Part shown: positions 44,045-53,306 of the stretch, piece after piece
How positions within the stretch are numbered: the stretch's first letter is position 1
How the letters are laid out: every line of letters begins with the position of its first letter
Assembly: GCF_015351405.1 (NCBI RefSeq)
Contig: NZ_JADKMY010000002.1
Span: 62,001 to 126,000, forward strand
DNA length: 64,000 nt
Source: Corynebacterium suicordis DSM 45110
GTDB taxonomy: Bacteria > Actinomycetota > Actinomycetes > Mycobacteriales > Mycobacteriaceae
Direction: 5' to 3'
Translations under genes and position numbers: made by a program
Notes under the pieces: generated by a model
The model's input: only the letters and a program-made list of their open reading frames with translations
Database searches by the model: none
What the model was told of the DNA's origin: nothing

Positions 44045-47000
44045 TAGATGCGGTGCACCTCAGCGGTACAACCCTCGGCCACCTCTACGGGCAGCTCTTC
44101 ACCAACCACGATGTCCAGCTGTTCTGCCAGCACTTCCTTGGCGATCGCCTCGATGTTATCCATGGCCCACTTCTGCTGGCTTTCCGGCACGGAGAGGCGC
44201 ACCTTGATGCGGTCGGACACATCGAAGCCGGCGTTCTTACGTGCATCTTGAAGCCCGCGAACCTGGTCAGCAGCCCAGCCTTCGGCCTCGAGCTCTTCGG
44301 TCACGTTGGTATCCAGCACCACCAGGCCACCGATGGCTGGCACGTCTGCGGTGTGCTCAGGATCCTGAGCCACCAACTTGCGGGTGTACTCGTTGTCCTG
44401 CAGCTCGATGCCGTCGGCTACCACCACTCCATCCTCGGACACGGTGTAGTTTCCGGACTTCACGGCCTTGATCACTCGCTGGACGTCCTTACCCAGACGA
44501 GGTCCGGCCGCGCGAGCGTTCACCACCACGTCAAAGGTGCCCACGGAGGCCACGTCATCGGTGAGCTCCACGTGCTTCACGTTGACCTCGTCGGCAATGA
44601 TCGAGGTGAAGTCCTCCAACTCCGCAGCGTTCGGAAGGGCCACGGTCAGCTGTGGCAAAGGCAAACGGTTGCGCAGCTTGTGCGCCTTGCGCAGAGAAGA
44701 CGCGGAGGAGCTGATGGAACGCACGGCATCCATTGCCTCCACCAACTGCTGGTCTTCCGGCAGCGCGGAAGCATCTGGCCATTCTGCCAAGTGCACGGAG
44801 CGCTCGCCGGTCAGTCCGCGCCAGATCACCTCGGTGGTCATCGGCAACAGCGGAGCTGCCACGCGGCACAAGGTCTCCAGCACGGTGTACAGGGTGTTGA
44901 AGGCCTCTGGGTGGACAGTATCGCCCTCCCAGAAACGGTTGCGGGAGCGGCGCACGTACCAGTTGGTCAGCGCGTCACAGAACGTGCGGATCTCATCAGT
45001 TGCAGTTGCCACATCAGTGGCATCCAGTGCCGCCGTGGTCTTCTCCACCGTCTCGCGCAGCTTGGCCAGGATGTACCTATCCAGCACGTTGCTGGAATCC
45101 GTGGAGAATTCAGCTGGCTGGGAGGCGTACAGGCGCAGGAAGGAGTAGGCATTCCACATCGGCAGCATCGCCTGGCGCACACCCTCGCGGATGCCCTGCT
45201 CGGTGACGATCAAGTTACCGCCACGCAGGATCGGCGAGCTCATGAGGAACCAGCGCATGGCATCCGAGCCATCGCGGTCGAAGACCTCGTTGACATCCGG
45301 GTAGTTGCCCTTGGACTTGGACATCTTCAGCCCATCATCACCCAGCACGATGCCGTGAGCCACCACCTTGCGGAACGCCGGACGGTCAAACAGCGCTACA
45401 GAGAGCACGTGCAGCAGATAGAACCAGCCGCGGGTCTGGCCGATGTACTCCACGATGAAGTCCGCCGGGGCGTGGGTCTCAAACCAATCCTTGTTCTCGA
45501 ATGGGTAATGGACCTGCGCGAATGGCATGGAGCCAGACTCGAACCAGCAGTCCAGAACCTCTGGCACACGGCGCATGGTGGACTGTCCCGTGGGATCATC
45601 CGGGTTGGGGCGGGTCAGCTCATCGATATCCGGGCGGTGCAGAGAGGCAGGACGACGCCCAAAATCACGCTCCAGCTCATCCAGAGAACCGTAGACATCC
45701 ACGCGCGGGTATTCCTCGTTATCCGAGACCCACACGGGGATCGGCGAACCCCAGTAGCGGTTACGAGAGATGTTCCAATCGCGGGCGTTTTCCAACCACT
45801 TGCCGAACTGACCATCGCGGATGTGCTCCGGCAGCCATTCGATCTGCTCGTGGTTGAGCTCCACCATGCGATCACGGAACTTGGTCACTGCCACGAACCA
45901 GGATGGCAGAGCCATGTAGATCAGCGGCTCGCCAGAGCGCCAAGAGTGTGGGTAGGAGTGCTCGATGGTCTGGTGGCGAACCACCTTTCCGGCTTCCTTG
46001 AGGTCCTTGATGATTTCCTTGTTGGCGTCGAAAACAAGAAGACCTTGGTACTCAGGAACCAGGGAGGTGAACTTGCCGTCCATGTCCACGGGGATGACCA
46101 CCTCGATGCCGGCGGCGTCACAGGTGTTCATATCGTCCTCACCAAAGGCCGGAGCCTGGTGGACGATACCCGTGCCGTCCTCGGTGGTCACGTAATCCGC
46201 ACCGAGGATCTGGAATGCGTTCGGGTGATCGCGGAAGTAACCGAAGATCGGCTCGTAAGTCAGGCCCACCAGGTCGGTGCCGGGGTGCTCACTGACCACG
46301 GTGTGCTTCTCGCCCAGCTCCTTGGCGTACGCACCCACCAGATCCTGAGCCAGCAGGAAGCGACGGCCACGAAACTCCTCCGCGCCATCCTCACCCACCT
46401 CAACCTGCACGTAAGTCACCGCAGGGTTGACCGCCAGAGCCAGGTTGGAAGGCAAGGTCCACGGCGTGGTGGTCCAGGCCAGAGCAGAAGCGCCCACCAG
46501 CTCAGCATTCGCGGACGAGCCGTCCTTCACGCCCGTGATGGGGAACGTCACGGTCAGCGTGGGATCCTGGCGCATCTTGTAGGAATCATCCAGGCGGGTT
46601 TCCTGGTTGGACAGCGGCGTATTCTCCGCCCAGGAATAAGGCAGCACGCGGAAGCCCTGGTACACCAAGCCCTTGTCCCACAGCGCCTTGAATGCCCACA
46701 TCACGGACTCCATGAAGTCTTGATCCATGGTCTTGTAACCGTTGTCAAAATCTACCCAACGCGCCTGACGCGTCACGTAGTCCTTCCATTCATCGGCGTA
46801 GCGCAGCACGGAGGTGGCACAGTAATCGTTGAACTTGGCCACACCCATCTCTTCGATTTCCTGGCGACCCTTGATACCCAGCTGCTTCTCCGCCTCCAGC
46901 TCAGCGGGCAGGCCGTGGCAATCCCAGCCGAACACGCGGGCTACCTTCTTGCCGCGCATGGTCTGGTAACGAGGCACGATGTCCTTGACATAACCCGTCA

Positions 47001-47208
47001 GCAAGTGGCCGTAGTGTGGCAAACCGTTGGCGAAGGGAGGGCCATCGTAGAAGACGTATTCTTCCGCGCCCTCACGCTGCTCGATGGACTCCTGGAACGT
47101 GCCATCCTGCGCCCAATACTTGAGCACTTCCTGCTCCATCACTGGGAAAGAGGAGGTGCCCTGGGTCATGTCCTGGCGCGGATATGCGCCGCCAGCTGGG
47201 GTATTCAT
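44044..47208 (-). CDS. ileS: Isoleucyl-tRNA synthetase, eukaryotic-like type
   Basis: This 1054-residue class I synthetase charges tRNA-Ile. The HIGH-equivalent is HYGH (65-68) in [17 protein letters not shown], and KMSKS is at 628-632. The editing CP1 domain lies between. The GLPHYGH form and the length mark the IleRS2 (eukaryote-like) class, which in other bacteria is naturally tolerant of mupirocin. Expression is under a T-box leader (47281-47517). The weak ribosome-binding sequence CAGGAACCACACC precedes the ATG. It is coupled to the EamA gene. Confidence 0.96.
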   Translation of the reverse strand: MNTPAGGAYPRQDMTQGTSSFPVMEQEVLKYWAQDGTFQESIEQREGAEEYVFYDGPPFANGLPHYGHLLTGYVKDIVPRYQTMRGKKVARVFGWDCHGLPAELEAEKQLGIKGRQEIEEMGVAKFNDYCATSVLRYADEWKDYVTRQARWVDFDNGYKTMDQDFMESVMWAFKALWDKGLVYQGFRVLPYSWAENTPLSNQETRLDDSYKMRQDPTLTVTFPITGVKDGSSANAELVGASALAWTTTPWTLPSNLALAVNPAVTYVQVEVGEDGAEEFRGRRFLLAQDLVGAYAKELGEKHTVVSEHPGTDLVGLTYEPIFGYFRDHPNAFQILGADYVTTEDGTGIVHQAPAFGEDDMNTCDAAGIEVVIPVDMDGKFTSLVPEYQGLLVFDANKEIIKDLKEAGKVVRHQTIEHSYPHSWRSGEPLIYMALPSWFVAVTKFRDRMVELNHEQIEWLPEHIRDGQFGKWLENARDWNISRNRYWGSPIPVWVSDNEEYPRVDVYGSLDELERDFGRRPASLHRPDIDELTRPNPDDPTGQSTMRRVPEVLDCWFESGSMPFAQVHYPFENKDWFETHAPADFIVEYIGQTRGWFYLLHVLSVALFDRPAFRKVVAHGIVLGDDGLKMSKSKGNYPDVNEVFDRDGSDAMRWFLMSSPILRGGNLIVTEQGIREGVRQAMLPMWNAYSFLRLYASQPAEFSTDSSNVLDRYILAKLRETVEKTTAALDATDVATATDEIRTFCDALTNWYVRRSRNRFWEGDTVHPEAFNTLYTVLETLCRVAAPLLPMTTEVIWRGLTGERSVHLAEWPDASALPEDQQLVEAMDAVRSISSSASSLRKAHKLRNRLPLPQLTVALPNAAELEDFTSIIADEVNVKHVELTDDVASVGTFDVVVNARAAGPRLGKDVQRVIKAVKSGNYTVSEDGVVVADGIELQDNEYTRKLVAQDPEHTADVPAIGGLVVLDTNVTEELEAEGWAADQVRGLQDARKNAGFDVSDRIKVRLSVPESQQKWAMDNIEAIAKEVLAEQLDIVVGEELPVEVAEGCTAEVHRI

Positions 47209-47280
47209 GGTGTGGTTCCTGTTCTACGTTGCGCTCTAATTTTTTCTTCCCGACGCCACCACTCGCCTACACGCAGCGGT

Positions 47281-47517
47281 TTCGCCAAAAAATCAGGGAC
47301 GTGAACAGTCACGCGGTACCACCCTGGTTGCCCCATTTCCGCATGAACGGCCATGGAACCACTCTTCATGCGGCGATAACGTGCCGCGACTCCGCTCGGT
47401 TCTACTGGGCGCCGTGATTCTTCAAAGGGTGATTCCTAAAAGGATGTCCCTCAAAGGTGGTTCACGATGCTGTTCTTCCGATGACGCTCCCCGGTGATTG
47501 CCGGATCTACACGAATA
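47281..47517 (-). ncRNA. ileS T-box leader (actinobacterial, translational type)
   Basis: The minus-strand leader holds the canonical T-box sequence AGGGTGGTACCGCG (complement of 47312-47325), whose UGGN bulge pairs with the uncharged tRNA acceptor end. Upstream, GGCAATCACCGGGGAGC presents an AUC isoleucine specifier (complement of 47496-47498) in an ultrashort Stem I, followed by CGGAAGAACAG, as in other actinobacterial ileS T-boxes. A CAGGG..CCCTG pairing closes the T-box hairpin. There is no terminator before ileS, so control is probably translational. A further 9-bp hairpin lies at 47339-47373. Confidence 0.9.
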
Positions 47518-47523
47518 CAGGTG

Positions 47524-47551
47524 AGTTTACACTGCAATTTTTATCCGGCAA
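47524..47551 (-). promoter_or_regulatory. ileS T-box transcript promoter
   Basis: On the minus strand TTGCCG (complement of 47546-47551) and TAAACT (complement of 47524-47529) are separated by 16 nt. Transcription would start near 47517, just ahead of T-box Stem I. No other promoter-like pair fits the leader better. Confidence 0.55.
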
Positions 47552-47671
47552 GACTGGGCAAAGCGCGGCTGGCTTCTGGCGTGCCTTTGCCGTGGCTTTG
47601 CTGAACTCCGCTGGGATGCTGCTGTGGCGCTGGGCATTCAGCGGGTTGAGCCGCACAGGGGCATGGGCAGG

Positions 47672-47714
47672 GAAAAAGAGCGAGAATCACGGCTTAGTGC
47701 GTGATTCTCGCTCT
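47672..47714 (-). terminator. Strong intrinsic terminator after the wag31 unit
   Basis: A perfect 15-bp stem (AGAGCGAGAATCACG pairing across 47677-47691 and 47700-47714) with an 8-nt loop is followed on the minus strand by TTTTT. It closes the transcript of wag31 and the small membrane gene, and insulates ileS. The stretch 47552-47671 between it and the ileS promoter holds no gene that I can support. Confidence 0.92.
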
Positions 47715-47739
47715 GTGTTCTTGGCGGGTCTGGGGTTCC

Positions 47740-47910
47740 CTACCTGCGGTTGGTGCGCTTATGGTGACGGATCCAGTCCACCACGAAGAGCACCACTCCG
47801 ATTACTGCCACCACCATGCAGATCCATGCCCACGTGGTGGAGCCCATCAGCAACGCCACAATGAGAGCGGCAAAACCGAGGGCAGCCAGTGCTAATGCAT
47901 AACTCAGCAT
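47740..47910 (-). CDS. Small membrane protein (56 aa) co-transcribed with wag31
   Basis: The gene encodes MLSYALALAALGFAALIV followed by a second hydrophobic segment (WAWICMVVAVIGVVLFVVDWI) and a basic tail, RHHKRTNRR. The pattern is a two-helix protein with a positive cytoplasmic end. ATG 47910 is 3 nt after the wag31 stop (TAAGCCATG), so translation is coupled. The intrinsic terminator follows 26 nt later. Similar small membrane proteins adjoin divIVA in other corynebacteria. Function unknown. Confidence 0.75.
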   Translation of the reverse strand: MLSYALALAALGFAALIVALLMGSTTWAWICMVVAVIGVVLFVVDWIRHHKRTNRR

Positions 47911-47913
47911 GGC

Positions 47914-49050
47914 TTAGCGGTTGTTGTTCTCCACCTGGTGGGTACCGGCTGGTGCAGCGGTGCCACGGGCGTTGAGCTCTTCCAGCTGAGACTCCAAGAA
48001 GGTCTTCAAACGGGTGCGGTACTCGCGCTCGTAGGTGCGCAGTTCCTCGATACGTGCCTCGAGGGTAGTCTGCTGCTTCTTGATGGTGTTCATGATCTCA
48101 GTATGCTTGCGCTCTGCATCCTGCTCCAGAGCGTTTGCCTTCTCCTGGGCCTGACGGATCTGCGCCTCGGACTGAGCGTTGGCATCAGAGAGCAGGGTCT
48201 TGGAGCGCTGATCGGCATCTGCCAACTGTGCTTCAGACTTCTGCTTCGCATCCGCGAGCAGCTTCTCGGAGCGAGTCTTCGCTTCGTTGAGCTGTGCATC
48301 TGCGCTCTTCTTGGCATCATCCAGGGTTTTTGCGGAGCTGGAGTTAGCCTGCTCCACGGTGCGCTTCGCCTCGCGGCGGGCATCTGCCAGCATGGAGGAG
48401 GACTCTGCCTTGGCATCACCGGTGAGGCGATCAGCCATTTCCTGAGCCAGGGAGAGAACGCGAGCGGCCTGCATGTGGGTATCCGCATTTGCGGTACCGG
48501 CAGCGTTGGAGGTGGAGCTGGCCGCGGTGGAAGGAGTGGAAGGAGCAGCGTTGGCGGACTTGCGTGCTTCAGCTGCCTCGTTCTCGGCCTTCTTGGCGCG
48601 CTCTTCGGCGGCCTTGATACGGGAATCCGCATCCTTCAGGCGAGCTTCGTACTTGGATTCCAGATCCTTACGCAGGGATGCTTCCACATCGGCGGTGGAG
48701 GTGGTGGACTGCTGTGGCGCGCGGCCTGCGTACTCGGCTTCAACGTCGCGGCGAACCTTCGCCTCAACATCACGACGAACGCTGGATTCCACATCGCGGC
48801 GAACCTCAGCCTCGATCGTGCGGCGAAGCTCGGCTTCGTCCACAGCAGGAGCAGCAGCTACGGTGTTGCCCGCGCCGGAACCGAGGTTGCCCGCACGGCT
48901 CTTGAGATCTGCGTTTTCGTCCTGCAGTTCAGCGAGAGTGTCCTCAACGAGATCGAGGAACTGATCCACCTCATCCTCGTTGTAGCCTCGCTTGCCAATC
49001 GGTGGCTTGCTGAAAGCCACGTTATGAACGTCAGCTGGAGTCAGTGGCAT
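47914..49050 (-). CDS. wag31: DivIVA/Wag31 polar growth scaffold
   Basis: DivIVA marks curved membrane at the cell poles and directs apical cell-wall synthesis in corynebacteria. The N-terminal lipid-binding domain is [33 protein letters not shown], followed by a long coiled coil. A middle section has repeated [14 protein letters not shown] heptads and an Ala/Ser-rich linker (about 155-190). The second coil repeats 11-residue units such as [14 protein letters not shown] (about 225-300). It has 378 residues. The gene is the second last of the division cluster. Confidence 0.96.
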   Translation of the reverse strand: MPLTPADVHNVAFSKPPIGKRGYNEDEVDQFLDLVEDTLAELQDENADLKSRAGNLGSGAGNTVAAAPAVDEAELRRTIEAEVRRDVESSVRRDVEAKVRRDVEAEYAGRAPQQSTTSTADVEASLRKDLESKYEARLKDADSRIKAAEERAKKAENEAAEARKSANAAPSTPSTAASSTSNAAGTANADTHMQAARVLSLAQEMADRLTGDAKAESSSMLADARREAKRTVEQANSSSAKTLDDAKKSADAQLNEAKTRSEKLLADAKQKSEAQLADADQRSKTLLSDANAQSEAQIRQAQEKANALEQDAERKHTEIMNTIKKQQTTLEARIEELRTYEREYRTRLKTFLESQLEELNARGTAAPAGTHQVENNNR

Positions 49051-49353
49051 AGGTTCTTCCCTTCCAAATCGGAATGCCTCAATGTGCCAGAGGTAATTTT
49101 ATTTATCTTGCAAACTTCTATGAAGCATAGCAGCGCCCAGCAGTTAAGGCTTAACTACACGTATAGATCTTACCGATAAGTGCACAAATGTTGGTACAGA
49201 ATCGCGGTTCAAATGCAACACTTATAGAGCAATTGCTGACAGGAATTTTAATCGGTTGCCCGTGAGGTTTGAAATGATCTTTTCCACACTCAACGGGCCG
49301 AAACATTCAGCGGGCCAAAAACCGGCAAAACGAAGTGCCCCTAGGTGAGGCTT
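49051..49353. promoter_or_regulatory. wag31 upstream region with 15-bp palindrome
   Basis: These 303 bp are AT-richer than the neighbours and gene-free. A perfect palindrome, AGTTAAG-G-CTTAACT (49142-49156), lies there. On the minus strand TATGCT about 20 nt beyond it could be a -10 for wag31, giving a palindrome next to the promoter, as an operator would be. GGAAGGGAAG precedes the wag31 ATG as a ribosome-binding region. Confidence 0.45.
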
Positions 49354-49641
49354 CTAGGCGAGGGCGATGAGCACCGTGCTCAGGAGCTGCAGCCCGAAGA
49401 ACAGCACCAGGACGGACAGATCCAAAGCCACTCCGCCGAGCTGGACTGGGGGGATCAACTTGCGCAAGGCCTTAACCGGGGGGTCGGTGATCATGAAGAT
49501 CGGTTCTGCCACCAGCGCGAACCAGCGCTGTGGGCGCCAGTTTCGAGAAAATGATTGGATCATCTCGATAACAATGCGCAGCACAAGGAAGAAAACGTAA
49601 AACCTGATGAGCCAAACGAGAATGAGCAGTATTTCAGTCAC
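49354..49641 (-). CDS. yggT: YggT-family membrane protein
   Basis: This 95-residue protein has two hydrophobic helices, LLILVWLIRFYVFFLVLRIVIEMI and VALDLSVLVLFFGLQLLSTVLIAL. The conserved cytoplasmic/periplasmic loop between them holds RNWRPQRWFALVAEPIFMITDPPVKALRKLIPP, diagnostic of YggT. GTG 49641 is 5 nt after sepF. The sepF-yggT-divIVA order is conserved in Gram-positives. The exact role is unknown; it may help place division proteins. Confidence 0.92.
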   Translation of the reverse strand: MTEILLILVWLIRFYVFFLVLRIVIEMIQSFSRNWRPQRWFALVAEPIFMITDPPVKALRKLIPPVQLGGVALDLSVLVLFFGLQLLSTVLIALA

Positions 49642-49646
49642 GTTGC

Positions 49647-50240
49647 TTAGAGATCTTCCGCCATTTGATCCAGCTGGCTCTGCTCCAAGTGCACGCCTTC
49701 CGGAATCAAAACATAGTTGCGCACGCCGTTGAGCTTCTTGAGCTCCGCATCAGCACCGCGGGCCAGGCCAGCGGCGAAGTCGAGCACGCGGGTTGCCTCG
49801 CCCTTTTCCATGCCACCGAGGTTGAACACCGTGACATCCCCATCCTTGAGGGACTCAACCAGGTCGCTTCCCTGGGTGTAGGTGCTCAAGGTGAAACGAA
49901 CCAGCTGTGGCTCAGGGGTGGCTACCGGGCGACGAGCTGCAGAGCGGGTTCCACCCACTGGCTCGTCGTAGCTGCGCACACCAGCGGTGCGGGAGATGGT
50001 GACTGGAGCTGCGTCATCGTAGCTGCGGGGACGGCGAGAGTAGCGATCCTCTGGATCTCGTGGGCTCACGCGTGGCTCCCGGTCCAGTGCAGACTCCCGG
50101 CCCAGGCGATCCACGCGGGATTCCCGAGCAGGTTCGGCTTCCTCGCGGAATCCTTCGCCGTAGTAAGACTCCTCGTAGGATTCCACTGGTCCGATGCCGA
50201 AGAATTCCTTCAGCTTTCCGCCAAATCCATCTTGTGACAT
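49647..50240 (-). CDS. sepF: SepF, FtsZ membrane anchor
   Basis: SepF tethers FtsZ to the membrane in bacteria without FtsA/ZipA. The 197-residue protein has an N-terminal amphipathic helix (MSQDGFGGKLKEFFGIG), an Arg/Glu/Asp-rich disordered linker (about 20-105), and a C-terminal domain with VRFTLSTYTQGSDLVESLKDGDVTVFNLGG. It should bind the conserved C-terminal DDLDLPDFR tail of FtsZ encoded two genes upstream. The ATG has GGAAGGAA upstream. Confidence 0.95.
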   Translation of the reverse strand: MSQDGFGGKLKEFFGIGPVESYEESYYGEGFREEAEPARESRVDRLGRESALDREPRVSPRDPEDRYSRRPRSYDDAAPVTISRTAGVRSYDEPVGGTRSAARRPVATPEPQLVRFTLSTYTQGSDLVESLKDGDVTVFNLGGMEKGEATRVLDFAAGLARGADAELKKLNGVRNYVLIPEGVHLEQSQLDQMAEDL

Positions 50241-50374
50241 GGGTTGGTTCCTTCCCTAGGTTTCGCCAGCTGGCTTCGCTGCAAAGAACGATAACTGTGC
50301 TGGCGTAGATTACTCACGGCGATTGTTCGCAACGTGCTCTTGATGTTGACCACGATACGGCACTATTTCGTGAT

Positions 50375-51067
50375 TTAAATTACTGGTCTCGGTCCCATGA
50401 TATCCGTTCCGACACGCACCAGCGTGGAGCCCTCGGCGATGGCAATCTCCAGATCCTGGCTCATGCCCGCCGAATAGACGGGGGCTCCGAGCACCCGATC
50501 AGAGATCTTGTCTACCAGCTTCCGACCCTCGCGGAAAACTTCAGCCGCGTCGGCGTCGATAGGAGGAACGGTCATCAATCCCCGCAGTTCCAGGTGCTCG
50601 GCGGCTGCCACCGCATCGGCCAGCGCGTCGATGTCCGCGGCGACAGCGCCACCGCGTTGGGGATCGCCATCAGCGCTGAATTGCACCAACACGGGCAGTG
50701 GGTCTTCTCTATCTCCTCGGCCGATGGCCAGCTCCGCCCCGCGCTGCAGCGAGGTGACCAGCCGCAGGGAATCCACGGTGTGCACGGCAGCTGCCCAGCG
50801 CGCCACAGAATTGGCCTTGTTGGTCTGCACCTGGCCCACCATGTGGAAATCCAGGCGACCCTGCAACTCCGCGGCCTTTTCTCGGGCCTCTTTCTCGCGG
50901 TTCTCCCCCACGGCTCCCACGCCGAAACCGGCGAGCAGTGCGATATCTGCTGCCGGGTGAAACTTGGTGATGGGCAGCAGATCCGCCCCACCTGCCACGG
51001 CGATGCGCTGTCGTACCTCGCGCAAAGCTTGAGCTAGTTCTTGAGCTCGGGCATCATCATTAGTCAT
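50375..51067 (-). CDS. yggS: YggS/PROSC-family PLP homeostasis protein
   Basis: This 230-residue single-domain PLP-binding protein is thought to balance PLP supply and amino-acid pools. PLP lysine K35 lies in LLPITKFHPA, and GAVGENREKEAREKA and FHMVGQVQTNKAN are family motifs, with SAGMSQDLEIAIAEGSTLVRVGTDIMG near the end. The ATG overlaps the end of pgeF. The gap of 134 nt to sepF shows no strong signal. Confidence 0.94.
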   Translation of the reverse strand: MTNDDARAQELAQALREVRQRIAVAGGADLLPITKFHPAADIALLAGFGVGAVGENREKEAREKAAELQGRLDFHMVGQVQTNKANSVARWAAAVHTVDSLRLVTSLQRGAELAIGRGDREDPLPVLVQFSADGDPQRGGAVAADIDALADAVAAAEHLELRGLMTVPPIDADAAEVFREGRKLVDKISDRVLGAPVYSAGMSQDLEIAIAEGSTLVRVGTDIMGPRPVI

Positions 51068-51797
51068 TGTCAGGCATCCAAATCACGCCGGCTTGTCGGC
51101 CAGTGGTTCCTTCGCGGCGGTAGGAGAAGAAGTTCTGATCCTCAACCGTGCAGCGCGGATCCGCATCAATGTTGCGCACACCCAGGCTGAGCAACTGCCG
51201 GGTAAGACCAGCCCGGATATCCAGGCCAGAGGTACCCTGCGCGGTGGTGGTCCGGGATCCCGGCAGCTTGGACTCCACATCTGCCGCCATAGAATCGGGA
51301 ACCTCGTAATTCGCACCACTAGCCGCGGCCCCCATGAGGGCGTGGATCTGCGCGGGGATCGCACCCAGCTCTTCCATCCGCGCGATGGTCCGGGCAATCA
51401 CGCCATTGCGCGCGCCCATCCGTCCGGCATGCACCGCGGCGATCACACCCGCCTGCTCATCGGAGAGCAACACGGGCACGCAATCGGCCGTTAGCACCAC
51501 CAAGGCGATACCCGGAATGGTGGTGAGCAGGGCGTCGGTCGCCTCAATGGGACCTTGGCCAATCATGTCGGCGGTTACTTCGATGACGTTTGGGGAGTGA
51601 ATCTGCTCCATGAACATCAACCTCTGCGGGTCGAGCTGCAGAGTTTCCGCCAAGCGCTCGCGGTTGCGTGCCACGGCCGCAGGGTCATCCCCCACATGAT
51701 CGCCCAGGTTAAACGTGGCGAAGGGCTCTGCGGATACCCCACCATGTCGGTTGGTGAATACCTTGCGCACTGCTGGTGCGTCCGCGTGCTTCGTCAC
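51060..51797 (-). CDS. pgeF: Peptidoglycan editing factor PgeF (laccase-domain)
   Basis: This 245-residue DUF152/laccase-domain protein has metal-binding motifs FMEQIHS (about 62-68), VLTADCVPVLLSD (about 101-113) and AAVHAGRMGARNGV (about 119-132). PgeF removes wrongly incorporated L-Ser from UDP-MurNAc peptides and keeps the cell-wall composition correct, which suits its place in the dcw cluster. GTG 51797 has AGGAG 5 nt upstream. It follows ftsZ after 43 nt and overlaps yggS. Confidence 0.92.
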   Translation of the reverse strand: MTKHADAPAVRKVFTNRHGGVSAEPFATFNLGDHVGDDPAAVARNRERLAETLQLDPQRLMFMEQIHSPNVIEVTADMIGQGPIEATDALLTTIPGIALVVLTADCVPVLLSDEQAGVIAAVHAGRMGARNGVIARTIARMEELGAIPAQIHALMGAAASGANYEVPDSMAADVESKLPGSRTTTAQGTSGLDIRAGLTRQLLSLGVRNIDADPRCTVEDQNFFSYRREGTTGRQAGVIWMPDND

Positions 51798-51840
51798 GTT
51801 TCTCCTGCTCCTTCTTCAACAAACCCTAGCTAGAAACTAA

Positions 51841-53064
51841 CTAGCGGAAATCTGGCAGATCCAGGTCATCGTCATCTTCAACTGCGGAGTAACGAGGAGG
51901 CTCCTGGCTGGTGAACAGCCCGCCTGGCTGGGAGGCAGGCACCTCGCGGTGGGTGCGCTGGGAGAAGCTGGAACCCGGACGGGGTTCAGGCTCCTGTGCG
52001 CGGGGAGGCTGCTGGGTCTCCGGGTTTTCAAAGATGGTCGACGCCGGCTGTGCAGCCGCAGCGGGCTGACGCTGTTGCGCGGACTGTCCATTGCGCTGAG
52101 CCTGAGAATCAGCGGATGGGGAATCGTCGAAACCGGTAGCGATGACGGTGACGCGAACTTCATCGCCCAACTGGTCATCGATGATGGTGCCGAAGATGAT
52201 GTTGGCATCTTCATCCGCCAGGTCCTCGACCAGAGTTGCAGCCTGGGAAACCTCCATGAGGCCCAGGTCGGAACCACCGGCGAAGGAAAGCAGCACGCCC
52301 TTGGCGCCCTTCATGGTGGACTCCAGCAGTGGGGAGTTGATGGCGGACTCAGTGGCCTTCACGGCGCGGTTTTCGCCGCGCGCGGTACCGATGCCCATGA
52401 GGGCAGAACCGGCATCGGTCATCACGGAGCGCACGTCTGCGAAGTCCACGTTGATCACACCAGGGGTGGTGATCAGCTTGGTGATGCCTTCCACACCGGA
52501 GAGGAGAACCTCATCGGCCTTGCGGAAAGCTTCCATCATGGAGAGCTCTTCATCGCTCATGCGCAGCAGGGAATCGTTGGGGATCACGATGAGGGTGTCG
52601 CACACCTCGCGCATTGCCTCGATGCCCGCCAGGGCCTGCTTGCCGCGACGCTTGCCTTCGAAGGTGAATGGGCGGGTCACCACGCCCACGGTCAGGGCGT
52701 TCTGCTTCTTCGCGATGTTTGCCACCACGGGAGCTGCACCCGTTCCGGTGCCGCCGCCTTCGCCAGCGGTAACGAAGACCATGTCTGCGCCGGAGATGAT
52801 CTCTTCGATCTGATCCTTGTGATCCTCAGCGGACTTGCGTCCCACGTCGGGGTTGGCGCCTGCGCCGAGACCGCGGGTCTCTTCGCGGCCGATATCCAGT
52901 TTCACGTCTGCATCGGTGAGCATCAGTGCTTGGGCATCGGTGTTGATGGCGATGAACTCAACGCCTTGGAGCTTTTCATCGATCATGCGGTTCACGGCGT
53001 TGACGCCGCCGCCGCCGACACCCACCACCTTGATCTCTGCGAGGTGGTTTCCTGGAGTGGTCAT
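51841..53064 (-). CDS. ftsZ: FtsZ tubulin-like division protein
   Basis: FtsZ polymerises into the Z-ring with GTP. The 407 residues have the tubulin signature [13 protein letters not shown] (about 101-113), [15 protein letters not shown] (about 13-27), and the T7 loop region [11 protein letters not shown] (about 203-213). The C-terminal Pro/Gln-rich linker ends with [10 protein letters not shown], the peptide bound by SepF/FtsW-type partners. ATG 53064 has GGCGGAG upstream. The 242-nt gap after ftsQ probably contains ftsZ promoters. Confidence 0.97.
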   Translation of the reverse strand: MTTPGNHLAEIKVVGVGGGGVNAVNRMIDEKLQGVEFIAINTDAQALMLTDADVKLDIGREETRGLGAGANPDVGRKSAEDHKDQIEEIISGADMVFVTAGEGGGTGTGAAPVVANIAKKQNALTVGVVTRPFTFEGKRRGKQALAGIEAMREVCDTLIVIPNDSLLRMSDEELSMMEAFRKADEVLLSGVEGITKLITTPGVINVDFADVRSVMTDAGSALMGIGTARGENRAVKATESAINSPLLESTMKGAKGVLLSFAGGSDLGLMEVSQAATLVEDLADEDANIIFGTIIDDQLGDEVRVTVIATGFDDSPSADSQAQRNGQSAQQRQPAAAAQPASTIFENPETQQPPRAQEPEPRPGSSFSQRTHREVPASQPGGLFTSQEPPRYSAVEDDDDLDLPDFR

Positions 53065-53306
53065 ATCCGGTGCTCCGCCTTTCCATTCTTACTGTTGGTT
53101 CTTGCTGGGTGTTTCTGGCCGTGAAGACGCGGTTTCTCTCAGTAGATCCCCGTGTTCAATGGCCCTCAACGTGCTGTCTTTGATGCGGTTTTGGAGTCCG
53201 ATCTTGTTAACCATCATGACTGCCGCAGCGCGTAATTGAGTGGACATTTTTGGTTGCGTGTCGTAGGTCTCAAGTAGTACTTGAAGTTCGACGCCCAATC
53301 TCCCAG
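53065..53306. other. Gap between ftsQ and ftsZ without supported gene
   Basis: A 69-codon minus-strand frame (53089-53298) lies here, but I see no family resemblance. The region most likely holds a promoter for ftsZ, whose high demand usually requires one. A copy of the core TTCGACGCC of the recurrent motif lies at 53287-53295. No single promoter stands out. Confidence 0.4.

Noticed and set aside
47457..47864. 135-codon plus-strand ORF opposite the ileS leader and the small membrane gene
   Set aside because: It runs antisense through the ileS T-box, promoter and terminator, with no recognisable protein features.
53089..53298. 69-codon minus-strand ORF between ftsQ and ftsZ
   Set aside because: No family resemblance and no good ribosome-binding site; the region is better explained as ftsZ regulatory DNA.
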